64,000 nt of DNA, taken from contig NZ_CP076643.1 in the NCBI RefSeq assembly GCF_019226825.1, positions 1,426,001-1,490,000 of the forward strand. The letters run 5' to 3'. This document shows positions 27,410-37,664 of the stretch, piece after piece; the stretch's first letter is position 1, and each line of letters begins with the position of its first letter. A model generated the notes under the pieces. It saw only the letters and a list, made by a program, of their open reading frames with translations, ran no database searches and had not been told where the DNA came from. A program made the position numbers and the translations under genes. Origin of the DNA: Vibrio ostreae (GTDB lineage: Bacteria > Pseudomonadota > Gammaproteobacteria > Enterobacterales > Vibrionaceae).

Positions 27410-28762
27410 CTATAAAAACGGAGACCAAGCAGGAGCTCTTACGCGCCCGTTTGTTGCCGGTAATCTAGCTTTAAATCGTCCATCTATTGAAACCATCGAC
27501 AATACGTTTGTTTTGTTATAGATAGAACTGTAAACGACCATGCCACCATTCGGTGCAATGCTTGGCGATTCATCCAACAGCGTCTTGGTCAGAATTTGTA
27601 CCGAACCGGTCTCAAGATCTTGTTTTGCCAAATTGAAACCGGAATTGCTGCGATTCACCATAACCAGGAATCGACCATCCGGTGTAATTTGACCACCCAA
27701 GTTTTGACTACCTTGCCAAGTCAGACGTTTTGTCGAACCATCAGCCAAATTTACTTGATAAATCTGTGGTTTACCACCCCGATCCGAAGTAAATATCAAT
27801 GACTGACCATTCGGATTCCAAAATGGTTCGGTATTGTTCGAACGACCATGCGTGACCTGAGTCAGCTTACGGGTCGCCAGATCCAGAGTATACACTTGCA
27901 GAGTTCCGGTTTTCGACAACACCAATGCCATGGTTTTACCATCCGGTGAGAATTTTGGTGCACCATTGTGACGTGGGTATGAAGTCAGTTTCTCACGCTT
28001 ACCGGTATAGATGTTCATCATGAAGATTTCGGCCTGGCCGTTCTGGAAACTCACGTACGCCAGCGTCTTGCCGTCCGGTGACCAGGAAGGTGACATCAGC
28101 GGCTGTTTAGAACGCAGTACCAGGCGTTCGTTGTAGCCGTCGTAGTCTGCCACACGCAGCTGGTACGGGTAGTCATCCTTATCGTTGACAACCACGTAAG
28201 CAATACGGGTCAGAAACGCTCCACGCTCTCCGGTTAGCTCTTCGTAGACCAGATCAGAGATGCGGTGTGCGTATTCACGCATGCGCTGCGCCGGAACGGT
28301 CGCGACCTTGTTCAGCAGAACATGATCTTTAGACTCCACCAGGTTACCGTCTGCGCTTAAAGCGCGGCTCTGACCTTGGGTCAACTGGCCACGCACCACA
28401 TCGACCAGCTGGTAGCGAATCACATAGTTACCTTCCGCATTTTGGCTGATGCTGCCGGTCAGCAGTGCGTCCACACCCAGACCACTCCAGGCATCAAATT
28501 TTACATCGCTCTCGGTGTATGGGGTTTGCGGCATTTTGTTGGTCGGAATCGGACTGAACTTACCACTGCGCTGTAAGTCAGAGGCAATCACACCCGAGAC
28601 ATCCTGAGGTAATCGATTGGCGCCTTCCCATTTGAACGGGACAATCGCGATTGGACGTGCTGAGTTGATACCATCGGTGATCACCAGCTCCAGTGCCGCA
28701 TTGGCAAATTGTACGCTGCTCGTGACCACGAGCAGGCATCCTAATATTAGTCGCTTAAACAC
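27410..28762 (-). CDS. tolB: Tol-Pal periplasmic protein TolB
   Basis: A 450-residue periplasmic protein. A signal peptide (SSVQFANA) is followed by an N-terminal alpha/beta domain (about 25-170) and a six-bladed propeller with repeated SPDGK motifs ([40 protein letters not shown]). It binds Pal and, through its N-terminal peptide, TolA. It sits thirteen bases after tolA. Confidence 0.96.
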   Translation of the reverse strand: MFKRLILGCLLVVTSSVQFANAALELVITDGINSARPIAIVPFKWEGANRLPQDVSGVIASDLQRSGKFSPIPTNKMPQTPYTESDVKFDAWSGLGVDALLTGSISQNAEGNYVIRYQLVDVVRGQLTQGQSRALSADGNLVESKDHVLLNKVATVPAQRMREYAHRISDLVYEELTGERGAFLTRIAYVVVNDKDDYPYQLRVADYDGYNERLVLRSKQPLMSPSWSPDGKTLAYVSFQNGQAEIFMMNIYTGKREKLTSYPRHNGAPKFSPDGKTMALVLSKTGTLQVYTLDLATRKLTQVTHGRSNNTEPFWNPNGQSLIFTSDRGGKPQIYQVNLADGSTKRLTWQGSQNLGGQITPDGRFLVMVNRSNSGFNLAKQDLETGSVQILTKTLLDESPSIAPNGGMVVYSSIYNKTNVLSMVSIDGRFKARLPATNGRVRAPAWSPFL

Positions 28763-28774
28763 AAGCTTTTCCTT

Positions 28775-29890
28775 TTACTCTGGTACTACAGTTAAGTTAA
28801 TGTTTTTCAGCTTTTCGATGATGTCAGCTTCATCTTTCTTCGGTAGCGGGAAAGTCCCTACCTGAGCGACAGCACGCTTGGTTGCAGAGCACAACCGACT
28901 ATCGCCATCCAGAATTTTGAGTTCACCCACAATCGCGCCGGTCCCGGTCGGAATCAGACGCAGATTCACCTTACACTGCTTGCCCTTAAAGCTATCTTCC
29001 AACAACAAGTTCTGCTGGATAAGTTGAGTGTAGATGGCTCCCCAACGCTGTGCTTCACTGGTCACGTATTGTGAGCGAGCTGCAGAGTTACTTTGTGCTT
29101 CAGATTCCAGGCCGGAGAAAATATCATTCAAAGCCGCTTCCTGCTCTTTACGCTCACGTTCGGCACGCGCCGCCCGCTCTTTCTCCAGACGAGCCTTTTC
29201 AGCCGCTTCTTTCGCAGCCTTCTCTTTCGCGGCTTTCTCTTTCGCTAATCGTTCCTGCTCAGCTTTGGCGGCAGCAGCTTCACGCTCACGACGCGCTTTT
29301 TCTTCCGCTTCTTTTGCGGCTTTCTCACGCGCGATGCGCTCTTGTTCTGCTTTCGCTTCGGCGGCGGCTTTTGCTTCAGCAGCGGCTTTCGCTTTAGCGG
29401 CACGCTCTGCTTCGGCTTTGGCCGCAGCTTGTTCTTTGGCTTTGCGCTCAGCTTCTGCTTTTGCAGCACGTTCCTGCTCAGCTCGGGCTTTTTCGGCCGC
29501 TACTTTGCGTTCCTGTTCTTTCTGCTGGCGCTCTTTTTCAGCCTCACGGGCCGCTTTCGCTTCGTTGGCTTGCTGCTCTTTCAGTTGGCGAATTCGTTCT
29601 TCTTCCGCTTTGCGGCTTTTTTCCAGTTGTTCGCTTTCACGGCGCAATTTGTCCAGGCGCTCCTGCTCCTGTTTTGCTGCCGCTTCACGCTGGTTGCGGA
29701 TCTGCTGCGCCTGCTGTTTGACCAGATTTGGGTCAATCACCACAGCTTCAACCATGTTGCCACTCGGCTCAGGTTTGGACATATTGAAATCAGTGCCCCA
29801 CAGCAGCGCCGCGACTAATGCCGCATGTAATGCAACCGAAACAACCAGCGGTTTCTTGAAATCGTTGTTTTTCGATTTGTTCTCTTTCAT
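28775..29890 (-). CDS. tolA: Tol-Pal envelope protein TolA
   Basis: A 371-residue energy-transducing protein. One N-terminal membrane helix (about 15-34) is followed by a very long Ala/Lys/Glu/Arg-rich helix (about 55-265) with repeated KAEAERAAK- and AEEKARRER-like units, and a C-terminal globular domain (about 275-371). TolA couples TolQR ion flow to TolB-Pal at the outer membrane. The repeated codons make the opposite strand look open, but that frame is a shadow. Confidence 0.95.
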   Translation of the reverse strand: MKENKSKNNDFKKPLVVSVALHAALVAALLWGTDFNMSKPEPSGNMVEAVVIDPNLVKQQAQQIRNQREAAAKQEQERLDKLRRESEQLEKSRKAEEERIRQLKEQQANEAKAAREAEKERQQKEQERKVAAEKARAEQERAAKAEAERKAKEQAAAKAEAERAAKAKAAAEAKAAAEAKAEQERIAREKAAKEAEEKARREREAAAAKAEQERLAKEKAAKEKAAKEAAEKARLEKERAARAERERKEQEAALNDIFSGLESEAQSNSAARSQYVTSEAQRWGAIYTQLIQQNLLLEDSFKGKQCKVNLRLIPTGTGAIVGELKILDGDSRLCSATKRAVAQVGTFPLPKKDEADIIEKLKNINLTVVPE

Positions 29891-29904
29891 GGGCAGTCTG
29901 TGGC

Positions 29905-30348
29905 CTATTCCTTGATATCCGTCAGCAAGCCCACTTTCGGGATACCTGCCTGACTCAATTCATCCAGCACCAGGACCACATCCGCGTACGGCGTCGCCCG
30001 ATCACCACCGACCGCAACCGGTGAATTCGGATTGATGGAGCGTTCCGCCTTGATGCGCACAATGACATCCTGCAGCGACAAACCACGTTGCACATCTTCA
30101 TCGTTCACGCTCAGGCCAAGATTGCCGTCTTTATCAATTTCAACAATGATAAAGCTGGCATCGCTGTCACCAGCGAGTTCCGAGGCCGGCTTGGCGGTGG
30201 AAGTTTTTGGCAGTTCAACGTCGACACCCTGGGTAATAAAAGGCGATGTGACCATAAAAATGATTAACAGTACCAACATCACATCGATATAGGGCACGAC
30301 GTTAATCTCAGCCGTCATCTTCCGTTTTTTCGGTTGATAACCTGCCAT
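29905..30348 (-). CDS. tolR: Tol-Pal membrane protein TolR
   Basis: A 147-residue ExbD/TolR protein with one membrane helix (about 18-40, NVVPYIDVMLVLLIIFMV) that includes the proton-carrying Asp. A periplasmic ExbD-like domain with the PVAVGGDRATPYADVV segment follows. It works with TolQ as the ion-driven motor. It is three bases behind tolQ. Confidence 0.96.
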   Translation of the reverse strand: MAGYQPKKRKMTAEINVVPYIDVMLVLLIIFMVTSPFITQGVDVELPKTSTAKPASELAGDSDASFIIVEIDKDGNLGLSVNDEDVQRGLSLQDVIVRIKAERSINPNSPVAVGGDRATPYADVVLVLDELSQAGIPKVGLLTDIKE

Positions 30349-30351
30349 CGC

Positions 30352-31035
30352 TTATTCCTTACCTGCCATCGCCTGACGGTGCAAGATGCTGTGAAACTCT
30401 TCCGAGAACGTGGCGTAACCGTGTTCCAGTTTGCCGACTTTGTTACTCAGGCGGTTGTAGGCCATCACCGCGGGAATCGCAGCAAACAGTCCCATTGCCG
30501 TCGCGATCAACGCCTCAGCAATACCCGGTGCAACCATCGCCAGCGTCGCCTGCTTCACTTCGCCCAGTGCGATAAACGCATGCATGATGCCCCATACAGT
30601 ACCGAACAGGCCGATATACGGGCTGATCGAGCCAACCGTCGCCAGAAACGGCAAGCTGGTTTCCAGTTCGTCCACTTCACGCGCAACGGCAACACGCATC
30701 GCGCGGCCGGTGCCTTCCATAACATAATCAGGGTGAGCTGCGTTGGTTTTACGCAGGCGGGCAAATTCGGTGAAACCTGAATAGAAAATCTCTTCGGTTC
30801 CGAACAGTTCATCACGACGCTTTTTGACATCCTGGTACAGTACCGACAAATCACTGCCAGACCAGAATTTATCTTCAAATGCTTCCGCGCTGCGGGTAGC
30901 CTGTGCAAGCACCTTACTGCGTTTGATGATCATGGCCCATGACACAATCGACATTCCCAAAAGGATAAGCATCACCACTTTCACCAGGAAACTGGCCTGC
31001 AAAAATAGGTCGAGGATTGAAATATCAGCAGTCAC
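30352..31035 (-). CDS. tolQ: Tol-Pal membrane protein TolQ
   Basis: A 227-residue MotA/TolQ/ExbB proton-channel subunit with three membrane helices (about 16-38, 138-160 and 173-195; [22 protein letters not shown] and [20 protein letters not shown]). The start is GTG and overlaps the end of ybgC, so translation is coupled. It heads the tolQRAB-pal-cpoB series after ybgC. Confidence 0.96.
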   Translation of the reverse strand: MTADISILDLFLQASFLVKVVMLILLGMSIVSWAMIIKRSKVLAQATRSAEAFEDKFWSGSDLSVLYQDVKKRRDELFGTEEIFYSGFTEFARLRKTNAAHPDYVMEGTGRAMRVAVAREVDELETSLPFLATVGSISPYIGLFGTVWGIMHAFIALGEVKQATLAMVAPGIAEALIATAMGLFAAIPAVMAYNRLSNKVGKLEHGYATFSEEFHSILHRQAMAGKE

Positions 31036-31432
31036 TATGGGTTAACTCCAAAATAATTGATTGAGGCATCGCCTTGGGTTTCATCTTCTCATTGTCGATA
31101 CATGCTACCTTAACTATTGCTTTACACAATAGTTGCCCTTCAGGATTGACCAGCTCTTGACAGAAGGTCAGAGAGGCCTTTTTTAAGTCAGCAATTGAGG
31201 TTACGACGGTCAGTTGATCGTCAAGACGTGCGCCTTGCTTAAAGTCGATCTCAGCATGTCGGACAACAAAACCTACCCTTTGTTCCAGCAAAACCTGCTG
31301 TGACACGCCGATGGCGCGCAGCATTTCGGTTCGGGCACGTTCAAAAAATTTGAGGTAATTGGAATGGTACACCACGCCGCCGGCGTCGGTATCTTCATAA
31401 TAAATGGTAATGGGCCAGTGAAATACTTGCAT
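31025..31432 (-). CDS. ybgC: Tol-Pal-associated acyl-CoA thioesterase YbgC
   Basis: A 135-residue hot-dog-fold thioesterase. The [25 protein letters not shown] segment contains the catalytic Asp and His. The start was set at the ATG encoding MQVFHWP, which matches the length of E. coli YbgC; an earlier start would add 18 residues. It opens the Tol-Pal cluster and overlaps tolQ. Its substrate is thought to be an acyl-CoA or acyl-ACP linked to phospholipid metabolism. Confidence 0.9.
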   Translation of the reverse strand: MQVFHWPITIYYEDTDAGGVVYHSNYLKFFERARTEMLRAIGVSQQVLLEQRVGFVVRHAEIDFKQGARLDDQLTVVTSIADLKKASLTFCQELVNPEGQLLCKAIVKVACIDNEKMKPKAMPQSIILELTHSDC

Positions 31433-31562
31433 AATGGGCGTATACCGAGTCACTCGATGTTTGATCAATAGGTTACTATAACGCATCTGATCGCGGTTAG
31501 TACAAGGGCCTGAACCAGATTTAGCGGCTCAGGACTAAAATTTCACGGACAATTGCTAAAAA

Positions 31563-31595
31563 AATAAGCGCTGACTCAGAGAGAAAGCGCTTATT
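31563..31595 (-). terminator. Terminator of the cydAB-X-ybgE operon
   Basis: A 10-bp stem (AATAAGCGCT / AGCGCTTATT) followed on the minus strand by a run of T residues, about 30 bases after the ybgE stop. Confidence 0.8.
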
Positions 31596-31623
31596 CAGAT
31601 AAATCATCAACAATATGCCTGTA

Positions 31624-31926
31624 TCAGCTGAGACGTAAACCCAGCAGATACAGCAAAATCGGCAGTGAAATGTAAGGGCTGAACACTAACTGCCAAATCC
31701 AGCTGCGCGGTTTAAAGCCAACACCGAACACCATGCTGGAGCACACGGCCCATATCAGCAACGGGGCGACAAAAGCGTTAAAACCACCAATACTGCTGCT
31801 GTACGCCGCCGGATCCCACATCACCATAGCAACGTGATAGAAACCCAGTACCAGGGACAAAACCTTAATTAACGTCTTGTCCACCGGGGCGTGCAGATTG
31901 GCCAGTTGTGTCGACCAGTTACTCAC
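31624..31926 (-). CDS. ybgE: Cyd operon protein YbgE
   Basis: A 100-residue inner membrane protein with three hydrophobic helices (LSLVLGFYHVAMVMW, FVAPLLIWAVCSSMVFGVGF and YISLPILLYLLGL). Size and place directly behind cydX match YbgE of the cydAB operon. The start is GTG, overlapping the cydX stop. Its function is not established. Confidence 0.88.
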   Translation of the reverse strand: MSNWSTQLANLHAPVDKTLIKVLSLVLGFYHVAMVMWDPAAYSSSIGGFNAFVAPLLIWAVCSSMVFGVGFKPRSWIWQLVFSPYISLPILLYLLGLRLS

Positions 31927-32026
31927 TGTCTTTGTCCATCATCTCTGAATGCTCTAACCAAAGAGCGTTGATGATGCCGAACGCGCAGGCAAGCAATACA
32001 CCCAGAATCCACGCAAAATACCACAT
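31919..32026 (-). CDS. cydX: Cytochrome bd-I accessory subunit CydX
   Basis: A 35-residue single-helix protein beginning MWYFAWILGVLLACAFG and containing the NALWLEH segment typical of CydX, which stabilises the bd oxidase hemes. GGAGCC-type purines lie just upstream of the ATG. It overlaps ybgE by eight bases and follows cydB by twelve. Confidence 0.92.
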   Translation of the reverse strand: MWYFAWILGVLLACAFGIINALWLEHSEMMDKDSE

Positions 32027-32038
32027 AAGTCAGGCTCC

Positions 32039-33175
32039 TTAGTACAGTGAGTTTTTGTTTTCTTCGATGAATTTGTCATCCAGGCGACCGAACATCTTGT
32101 AGTAACACCAAGTGGTGTAACCCAAAATGATAGGTACCATGACAAACGCAACACCAGTCATCAGGTTCAGCGTCATCTCACTTGAAGTCGCATCCCACAT
32201 GGTCAGGCTATGGCTTGGCTCCAGGCTGGAAGGCATCACAAACGGGAACATCGCCAGGCCGGCCGTGAAGATCACGCCAGCGTTACCCAGGCTGGACGCC
32301 AGGAATGCAAGGCCGCCTTTCTCAACTCGGGAAGCAATCACGGCCAGCAGCGGCATCACTACGCCCAGCACCGGAGCCGCCCACAGCAGTGGGTACTGCT
32401 CAAAGTTATGCATCCAGGCACCAGCTTCCCGCACCACTTCTTTGCTGAGTGGATTCGACGGGCCAGCCGTATCGATCACGCTGGTGATCACATAGCCTTC
32501 AATGCCCTGCACCCAGAAACCGGCCGCAACAAACAGAATCACCGTCAGCAGACCCATCGCCTGTGCCACATTGCGGGCACGGACATGCACGGCGTCAGTG
32601 GTTTTCATCTGTAGCCAGGTCGCGCCCTGCATCAGGATCATCGCCAGGCTGACCAGACCACACAACAGTGCAAACGGATTCAGCAAGCCAAAGAATGAAC
32701 CATGGTACGACGGCATAGAGAACTCATTGAGCTGGAACGGTACGCCTTGCAGCAAGTTACCAAAGGCCACACCAAAAATGATTGGCGGTACAAAGCCACT
32801 GATCGAGATACAAATATCCCACACCTGACGCCATTTAGCGTCTTCCAGTTTAGAACGGTAGTCCAGACCAATCGGGCGCAGCCAAAGCGCAGCCAGAGTC
32901 ACGATCATCGCCAGGTAAAAACCTGAGAATGACGTCGCATATACCAGCGGCCATGCAGCAAACAGCGCACCACCGGCGGTGATAAGCCATACCTGGTTGC
33001 CGTCCCAGTGCGGTGCGATTGAGTTGATCATCACACGGCGTTCATTGTCGTTTTTACCGATCACAGGGAGCAGTGCGCCGACACCCATGTCAAAACCATC
33101 GGTAATGGCGAAGCCAACCAGTAACACACCAATCAGCACCCACCAGATAAATCGTAGGATTTCGTAATCAAACAT
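32039..33175 (-). CDS. cydB: Cytochrome bd ubiquinol oxidase subunit II CydB
   Basis: A 378-residue membrane protein. It begins MFDYEILRFIWWVLIGVLL and contains GFAITDGFDMGVGALLP and the SIAPHWDGNQVWLITAGGA segment. About nine membrane helices. It assembles with CydA and CydX as the high-affinity quinol oxidase used at low oxygen. It lies 17 bases after cydA. Confidence 0.95.
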   Translation of the reverse strand: MFDYEILRFIWWVLIGVLLVGFAITDGFDMGVGALLPVIGKNDNERRVMINSIAPHWDGNQVWLITAGGALFAAWPLVYATSFSGFYLAMIVTLAALWLRPIGLDYRSKLEDAKWRQVWDICISISGFVPPIIFGVAFGNLLQGVPFQLNEFSMPSYHGSFFGLLNPFALLCGLVSLAMILMQGATWLQMKTTDAVHVRARNVAQAMGLLTVILFVAAGFWVQGIEGYVITSVIDTAGPSNPLSKEVVREAGAWMHNFEQYPLLWAAPVLGVVMPLLAVIASRVEKGGLAFLASSLGNAGVIFTAGLAMFPFVMPSSLEPSHSLTMWDATSSEMTLNLMTGVAFVMVPIILGYTTWCYYKMFGRLDDKFIEENKNSLY

Positions 33176-33192
33176 AATCTTATCTCCCTGCC

Positions 33193-34779
33193 TTACGCTT
33201 CGACTTGACGGCTAACTTTGTCTTCGACACTGTTACCAGCCTGCTCGAAGTGGTAGCGACCTGTTTTCAGGCTGCTTGGACCTTTACGCGCAAATTTCAC
33301 CATCAGGTACACTTCTGCAATCAGGAACACAGTGTACAGTGCCACAATCGCAATCAGTGATGTCCACAGCTCTGCCGCACTTAATGCAGAAGCAGCAACA
33401 TGAACCGGCAAAATTTCACCCACCGCCCAAGGCTGGCGACCAAACTCAGCCACAAACCAACCCGTCTCGATTGCGATCCATGGTAGTGGAATACTGAATA
33501 GCGCCGCTTTGAGGACCCAGCTCTTCTGTGTGATCTTCTGACGACAGGTCTGTACGAACGCAGCGCCAAACACCAACAGCATAATAAAGCCACAGGCAAC
33601 CATGATACGGAATGACCAGAATAGCGGCCATACTGTAGGAATCGAGTCGTCAGCAGCAGCCTGAATTTGCTCTTCTGAAGCATCGGTCACCTTGTCGGTG
33701 TAACGTTTCAGCAGCAGACCGTAGCCCAGATCTTCTTTCACTTCATCGAATGCCGCGACGTTTTCTGGTGTTTTATTACCAGCGCGCAGTTGCTCAAGTA
33801 GTTCGTAAGCGTACATACCGTTACGAATACGATCGACGTGCTCTTCACGCAGGTCACGCAGTCCCGTCACCGGTGTATCAATAGAGCGTGTGGCAATAAT
33901 CCCCATCAGGTAAGGAATTTTGATTGCATAATCAGTGTGCATATCTTCCTGATTCGGCAAACCAAACAGGGTAAATGCCGCCGGAGCTGGCTCGGTGTGC
34001 CATTCGGCTTCAATCGCAGCCAGTTTCACTTTCTGAACTTCACCGACTTCGTATCCGGATTCATCACCCAGTACGATAACCGACAGCACTGAAGCCATAC
34101 CGAATGACGCGGCAATAGCAAATGAACGACGGGCGAAGGCAATGTCACGGCCTTTCAACAGGTAGTATGCGCTGATGCCTAAAATGAACATAGCACCTGT
34201 TGTGTAGCCGGCTGCAACGGTGTGAACGAATTTAACCTGGGCAACCGGGTTAAACACCACTTCCGCAAAGCTGACCATTTCCATACGCATGGTTTCAAAG
34301 TTGAAGTTCGCACCCACCGGGTTTTGCATCCAGCCGTTGGCGATAAGGATCCATAGCGCAGAGAAGTTAGAGCCGAGAGCCACCAGCCAGGTCACGGCTA
34401 AGTGCTGGCGTTTTGACAGGCGATCCCAACCAAAGAAGAACAAACCAACAAATGTCGATTCAAGGAAGAATGCAACCAAAGCTTCGATCGCCAGAGGAGC
34501 ACCGAAGATGTCGCCTACATAGTGAGAATAGTATGACCAGTTGGTACCAAACTGAAACTCCATGGTCAGGCCGGTAGCCACACCCAGAGCAAAGTTAATA
34601 CCGAACAGCTTACCCCAGAACTTGGTCATGTCCTTATAGATTTGCTTATCGGTCATTACATACAAAGACTCCATGATGGCCAGCAGGAACGCCATGCCAA
34701 GAGTCAGTGGAACGAACAAGAAGTGATACATCGCGGTCATTGCGAACTGCAATCGCGACAGATCAACTACGTCAATCAT
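33193..34779 (-). CDS. cydA: Cytochrome bd ubiquinol oxidase subunit I CydA
   Basis: A 528-residue heme-bearing subunit. [22 protein letters not shown] holds the heme ligand His, [16 protein letters not shown] and [10 protein letters not shown] are conserved, and the quinol motif GRQPWAVGE is present. Its long Q-loop places it in the classical bd-I group, in contrast to the shorter CioA in this window. AAGGAG precedes the ATG at 34779; an earlier in-frame start was rejected because it lacks a ribosome site. Confidence 0.96.
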   Translation of the reverse strand: MIDVVDLSRLQFAMTAMYHFLFVPLTLGMAFLLAIMESLYVMTDKQIYKDMTKFWGKLFGINFALGVATGLTMEFQFGTNWSYYSHYVGDIFGAPLAIEALVAFFLESTFVGLFFFGWDRLSKRQHLAVTWLVALGSNFSALWILIANGWMQNPVGANFNFETMRMEMVSFAEVVFNPVAQVKFVHTVAAGYTTGAMFILGISAYYLLKGRDIAFARRSFAIAASFGMASVLSVIVLGDESGYEVGEVQKVKLAAIEAEWHTEPAPAAFTLFGLPNQEDMHTDYAIKIPYLMGIIATRSIDTPVTGLRDLREEHVDRIRNGMYAYELLEQLRAGNKTPENVAAFDEVKEDLGYGLLLKRYTDKVTDASEEQIQAAADDSIPTVWPLFWSFRIMVACGFIMLLVFGAAFVQTCRQKITQKSWVLKAALFSIPLPWIAIETGWFVAEFGRQPWAVGEILPVHVAASALSAAELWTSLIAIVALYTVFLIAEVYLMVKFARKGPSSLKTGRYHFEQAGNSVEDKVSRQVEA

Positions 34780-35260
34780 GGTAACTCCTTTGTGTCGGCT
34801 GAGTGACACTTTCGACATAATACAAACGTAAGTTCGCCTGATTAACCCACACGATGATTGGTTAATACCTCGTCATGTTTGTTGGTTAATCAGCGCAACT
34901 TGTTGCAATTATGTACCATTGTGGTTAGTTAATTGTTTAAGCATCAGCTAATATAGCTGCAGTGATACTACTGCCAAAAACGTCTTGTTTCAAAAGGTTT
35001 ATGGGCGGAAATCGCCTTGATATAAATCAATTTTTACTTCTCAAAACTGTACATAAATCACACAAAATGATGCAGATCAATGAAAGGCAAAATATCTTGT
35101 TAGGAATAGGTAAAATACGCCCTTGGTTCCACGAATCTGAAAACAAAGGGTTAACAACTACCCCCAAATAACTAACCCCTACTCATTAAGGGAAAATACC
35201 AAAATGTGATCTAGATCCACACATTGACGTTCTTAGTCTTTAGTAAACTTAATTGTAACC
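34780..35260. promoter_or_regulatory. cydA regulatory region, no gene
   Basis: About 480 bases between cydA and the ruvB stop without a convincing gene. It holds an FNR-like box (separate entry) and an imperfect palindrome TGTGATCTAGATCCACA (35205-35221) with a perfect GATCTAGATC core, which could bind a CRP/FNR-type or unrelated regulator; it lacks exact CRP spacing. Confidence 0.6.
35017..35030. promoter_or_regulatory. FNR box upstream of cydA
   Basis: TTGAT-ATAA-ATCAA matches the FNR consensus exactly (TTGAT-N4-ATCAA). It lies about 240 bases upstream of the cydA start, consistent with oxygen control of the bd oxidase as known in other gammaproteobacteria. Confidence 0.7.
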
Positions 35261-36265
35261 TTATTTTTCCAAGCCGAAATGCAGGTAAGCCCGGTCTGTC
35301 GCAATCCGTCCGCGCGGCGTACGCTGCAGATAACCCTGCTGGATCAAAAACGGCTCCAACACATCTTCAATGGTATCTTTTTCTTCACCGATGGCCGCTG
35401 CCAGGTTATCCAGCCCGACCGGTCCACCGCTGAACTTTTCCATGATCGCCAAAAGCAGTTTACGGTCCATATAGTCAAAGCCCTGATGGTCTACATCCAG
35501 CATATTCAACGCTTTATCGGCGATGTCGGCACTAATGTGACCATCACTTTTCACTTCCGCGTAATCTCGCACCCGGCGCAGCAAACGGTTAGCAATTCGC
35601 GGCGTACCACGCGCACGGCGTGCTACCTCAAGCGCGCCTTCGGCGTCCATGGATAAACCCAGGCAATCGGCACTGCGCTGCACAATGTGCTGCAAATCTT
35701 CGATCTTGTAGTACTCAAGGCGCTGGACAATACCAAAGCGGTCACGCAGCGGTGAGGTCAGCGAACCGGCTCGCGTGGTGGCGCCGATCAAGGTAAACGG
35801 CGGCAAATCAATTTTAATCGAACGTGCCGCGGGTCCCTCACCGATCATAATATCCAGTTGATAGTCTTCCATCGCCGGATACAACACTTCTTCCACCATC
35901 GGGCTAAGACGATGAATCTCGTCGATGAACAGCACATCGTTCTCTTCCAGGTTGGTCAGCAGCGCTGCCAGATCACCGGCCTTTTCCAGCACCGGACCGG
36001 ATGTGGTGCGAATATTGACTTCCATCTCGTTGGCGACAATGTTGGCCAGCGTGGTCTTCCCCAGTCCGGGAGGACCAAATATCAGCAAATGGTCGAGCGC
36101 TTCACTACGACGCTGCGCAGCCTGGATAAAAATATCCATCTGATCACGCACGTGATCCTGACCTCGGTAGTCAGCCAGTTTCTTAGGGCGAATCGCGCGG
36201 TCGATAACTTCTTCATCTTTAAATGAAGGGTTGCTCGGAGCAATTAGGCGATCGGCTTCAATCAT
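35261..36265 (-). CDS. ruvB: Holliday junction branch migration helicase RuvB
   Basis: A 334-residue AAA+ motor. Walker A is [12 protein letters not shown], Walker B DEIHRLSP, sensor 1 [10 protein letters not shown] and the arginine finger SPLRDRFG. A winged-helix domain at the C-terminus ends with [17 protein letters not shown]. It drives branch migration with RuvA. It is separated from ruvA by a 118-base gap with a strong hairpin. Confidence 0.97.
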   Translation of the reverse strand: MIEADRLIAPSNPSFKDEEVIDRAIRPKKLADYRGQDHVRDQMDIFIQAAQRRSEALDHLLIFGPPGLGKTTLANIVANEMEVNIRTTSGPVLEKAGDLAALLTNLEENDVLFIDEIHRLSPMVEEVLYPAMEDYQLDIMIGEGPAARSIKIDLPPFTLIGATTRAGSLTSPLRDRFGIVQRLEYYKIEDLQHIVQRSADCLGLSMDAEGALEVARRARGTPRIANRLLRRVRDYAEVKSDGHISADIADKALNMLDVDHQGFDYMDRKLLLAIMEKFSGGPVGLDNLAAAIGEEKDTIEDVLEPFLIQQGYLQRTPRGRIATDRAYLHFGLEK

Positions 36266-36332
36266 TACAGAGTTCCTGTCGGCACACAGATGATGACTTT
36301 GACCATCATCTCAGTAAAAGTTAACAGACGTC

Positions 36333-36369
36333 GAAACAGAAAGCGGCCCTTCCAGCCGCTTTCTGTTTC
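36333..36369. repeat. 14-bp perfect inverted repeat between ruvA and ruvB
   Basis: GAAACAGAAAGCGG pairs exactly with CCGCTTTCTGTTTC across a 9-base loop. There is no T-run on the minus strand, so it resembles an intercistronic processing or stabilising hairpin rather than a terminator. Confidence 0.75.
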
Positions 36370-36383
36370 ACTCAGTCTTCTGG

Positions 36384-37001
36384 CTACACCATAGATTTTA
36401 GTGCTTCTCTGATCAGCTGTTCACTGCTCATCTCTGGTTTCGCTACCTGAGAGACCGCCTTCGAGGCTTGTGCCGGTTTGTAACCCAACGCCAGCAGCGC
36501 GCTCACCGCTTCTTCCTCGGCGCTCTGGTCTGCAATACCAGACACAGAATCTAACGGTGCGGCATCGGTTGCCGGAGTAAACAGGTCACCCGCGCCCCAT
36601 CCTTTAAGGCGATCTTTCATTTCGACCACCAAACGTTCGGCGGTCTTTTTACCTACGCCAGGCAGTTTGACCAAGGTTGAAATATCTTCCCGTTCAACAC
36701 AGGCGACAAACTGACTGGCTGTCATGCCAGACAGGATCGCCAGCCCCATTTTCGGGCCGACGCCATTCGCTTTTATCACTTCACGAAACAGTGCTCGTTC
36801 ATTGACAGTATTGAATCCATACAGAAGTTGTGCATCTTCCCGAACGACAAAATGGGTATAAATCACGACCTCGGTTCCAACATTGTCGAGCTCGTAAAAG
36901 CAGCTCATTGGCATTTGAACTTCATAACCGATGCCACCGACATCAATCAATACTTGAGGAGGTTGTTTTTCTATCAGGGTGCCACGAAGACGTCCAATCA
37001 C
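36384..37001 (-). CDS. ruvA: Holliday junction-binding protein RuvA
   Basis: A 205-residue tetrameric junction binder. It begins (GTG) with the OB-fold segment [27 protein letters not shown], contains helix-hairpin-helix motifs ([16 protein letters not shown] and [16 protein letters not shown]) and has the RuvB-contacting C-terminal domain after an acidic linker. The GTG start gives the normal family length; the frame extending to 37052 adds a non-conserved leader. Confidence 0.95.
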   Translation of the reverse strand: MIGRLRGTLIEKQPPQVLIDVGGIGYEVQMPMSCFYELDNVGTEVVIYTHFVVREDAQLLYGFNTVNERALFREVIKANGVGPKMGLAILSGMTASQFVACVEREDISTLVKLPGVGKKTAERLVVEMKDRLKGWGAGDLFTPATDAAPLDSVSGIADQSAEEEAVSALLALGYKPAQASKAVSQVAKPEMSSEQLIREALKSMV

Positions 37002-37128
37002 AGGGAAAATCCTTGGTTTTTTATCAGTACGAATGGCAAAGATGATAATCAATAACTGGATGGATAGCCAGTGAAAGATAGGTAACCGGCGCTGGGGACG
37101 CCGGCTTTATCAAGGCTGGAAACGAGAG

Positions 37129-37650
37129 TTAACGGTATCGGCCGCGTCGGGCACTGGTCGCATGTCCGGCCAGTGCCACCAGGGTTTTATTGGTGTTGGC
37201 ATGACAAATTGCCACCCCAAGCGCATCCGCGGCATCGGCCTGCGGCTTAGCCGGCAACTTGAGCATCTGCTGCACCATGTGCTGGACCTGCGCTTTGTCG
37301 GCGCCACCAGTTCCCACCACCGCCTGTTTAATCAGACGGGCTGCGTATTCAAACACCGGCAATTCGGCATTCACGGCAGCCACAATCGCACTGCCGCGCG
37401 CCTGGCCGAGTTTGAGCGCTGAATCGGCGTTCTTGGCCATAAACACCTGTTCAATGGCAAATACATCCGGCTGAAACTGAGTGATGATCTCGCTTACGCC
37501 AGCATAAATCTGCTTGAGACGCAGCGGCAGCTCTTTTTCCGACATTCGAATACAACCACTGCCGAGATAGTGCAGATGCCGTCCTTGCTGACGAATCACA
37601 CCGTAACCCGTGATGCGTGAACCCGGGTCAATGCCCAGAATAATCGACAT
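37129..37650 (-). CDS. ruvC: Holliday junction resolvase RuvC
   Basis: A 173-residue RNase H-fold endonuclease. Acidic active-site residues are seen in [15 protein letters not shown] and in the [12 protein letters not shown] segment. It cuts junctions processed by RuvAB. It stands 15 bases after yebC on the same strand, the common yebC-ruvC-ruvA-ruvB order. Confidence 0.96.
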   Translation of the reverse strand: MSIILGIDPGSRITGYGVIRQQGRHLHYLGSGCIRMSEKELPLRLKQIYAGVSEIITQFQPDVFAIEQVFMAKNADSALKLGQARGSAIVAAVNAELPVFEYAARLIKQAVVGTGGADKAQVQHMVQQMLKLPAKPQADAADALGVAICHANTNKTLVALAGHATSARRGRYR

Positions 37651-37664
37651 ATTGTCTTCCTGTC

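Noticed and set aside
29342..29818. Phe/Leu-rich frame antisense to tolA
   Set aside because: Composition mirrors the tolA repeats; not a membrane protein gene.
29034..29915. Long open frame on the plus strand across tolA
   Set aside because: It is a shadow of the Ala/Lys/Glu-rich tolA helix; its Ser/Arg/Cys-rich composition is not protein-like.
35205..35221. CRP site upstream of cydA
   Set aside because: TGTGA is present but the right half is displaced by one base, so it does not meet CRP spacing; kept only as a palindrome.
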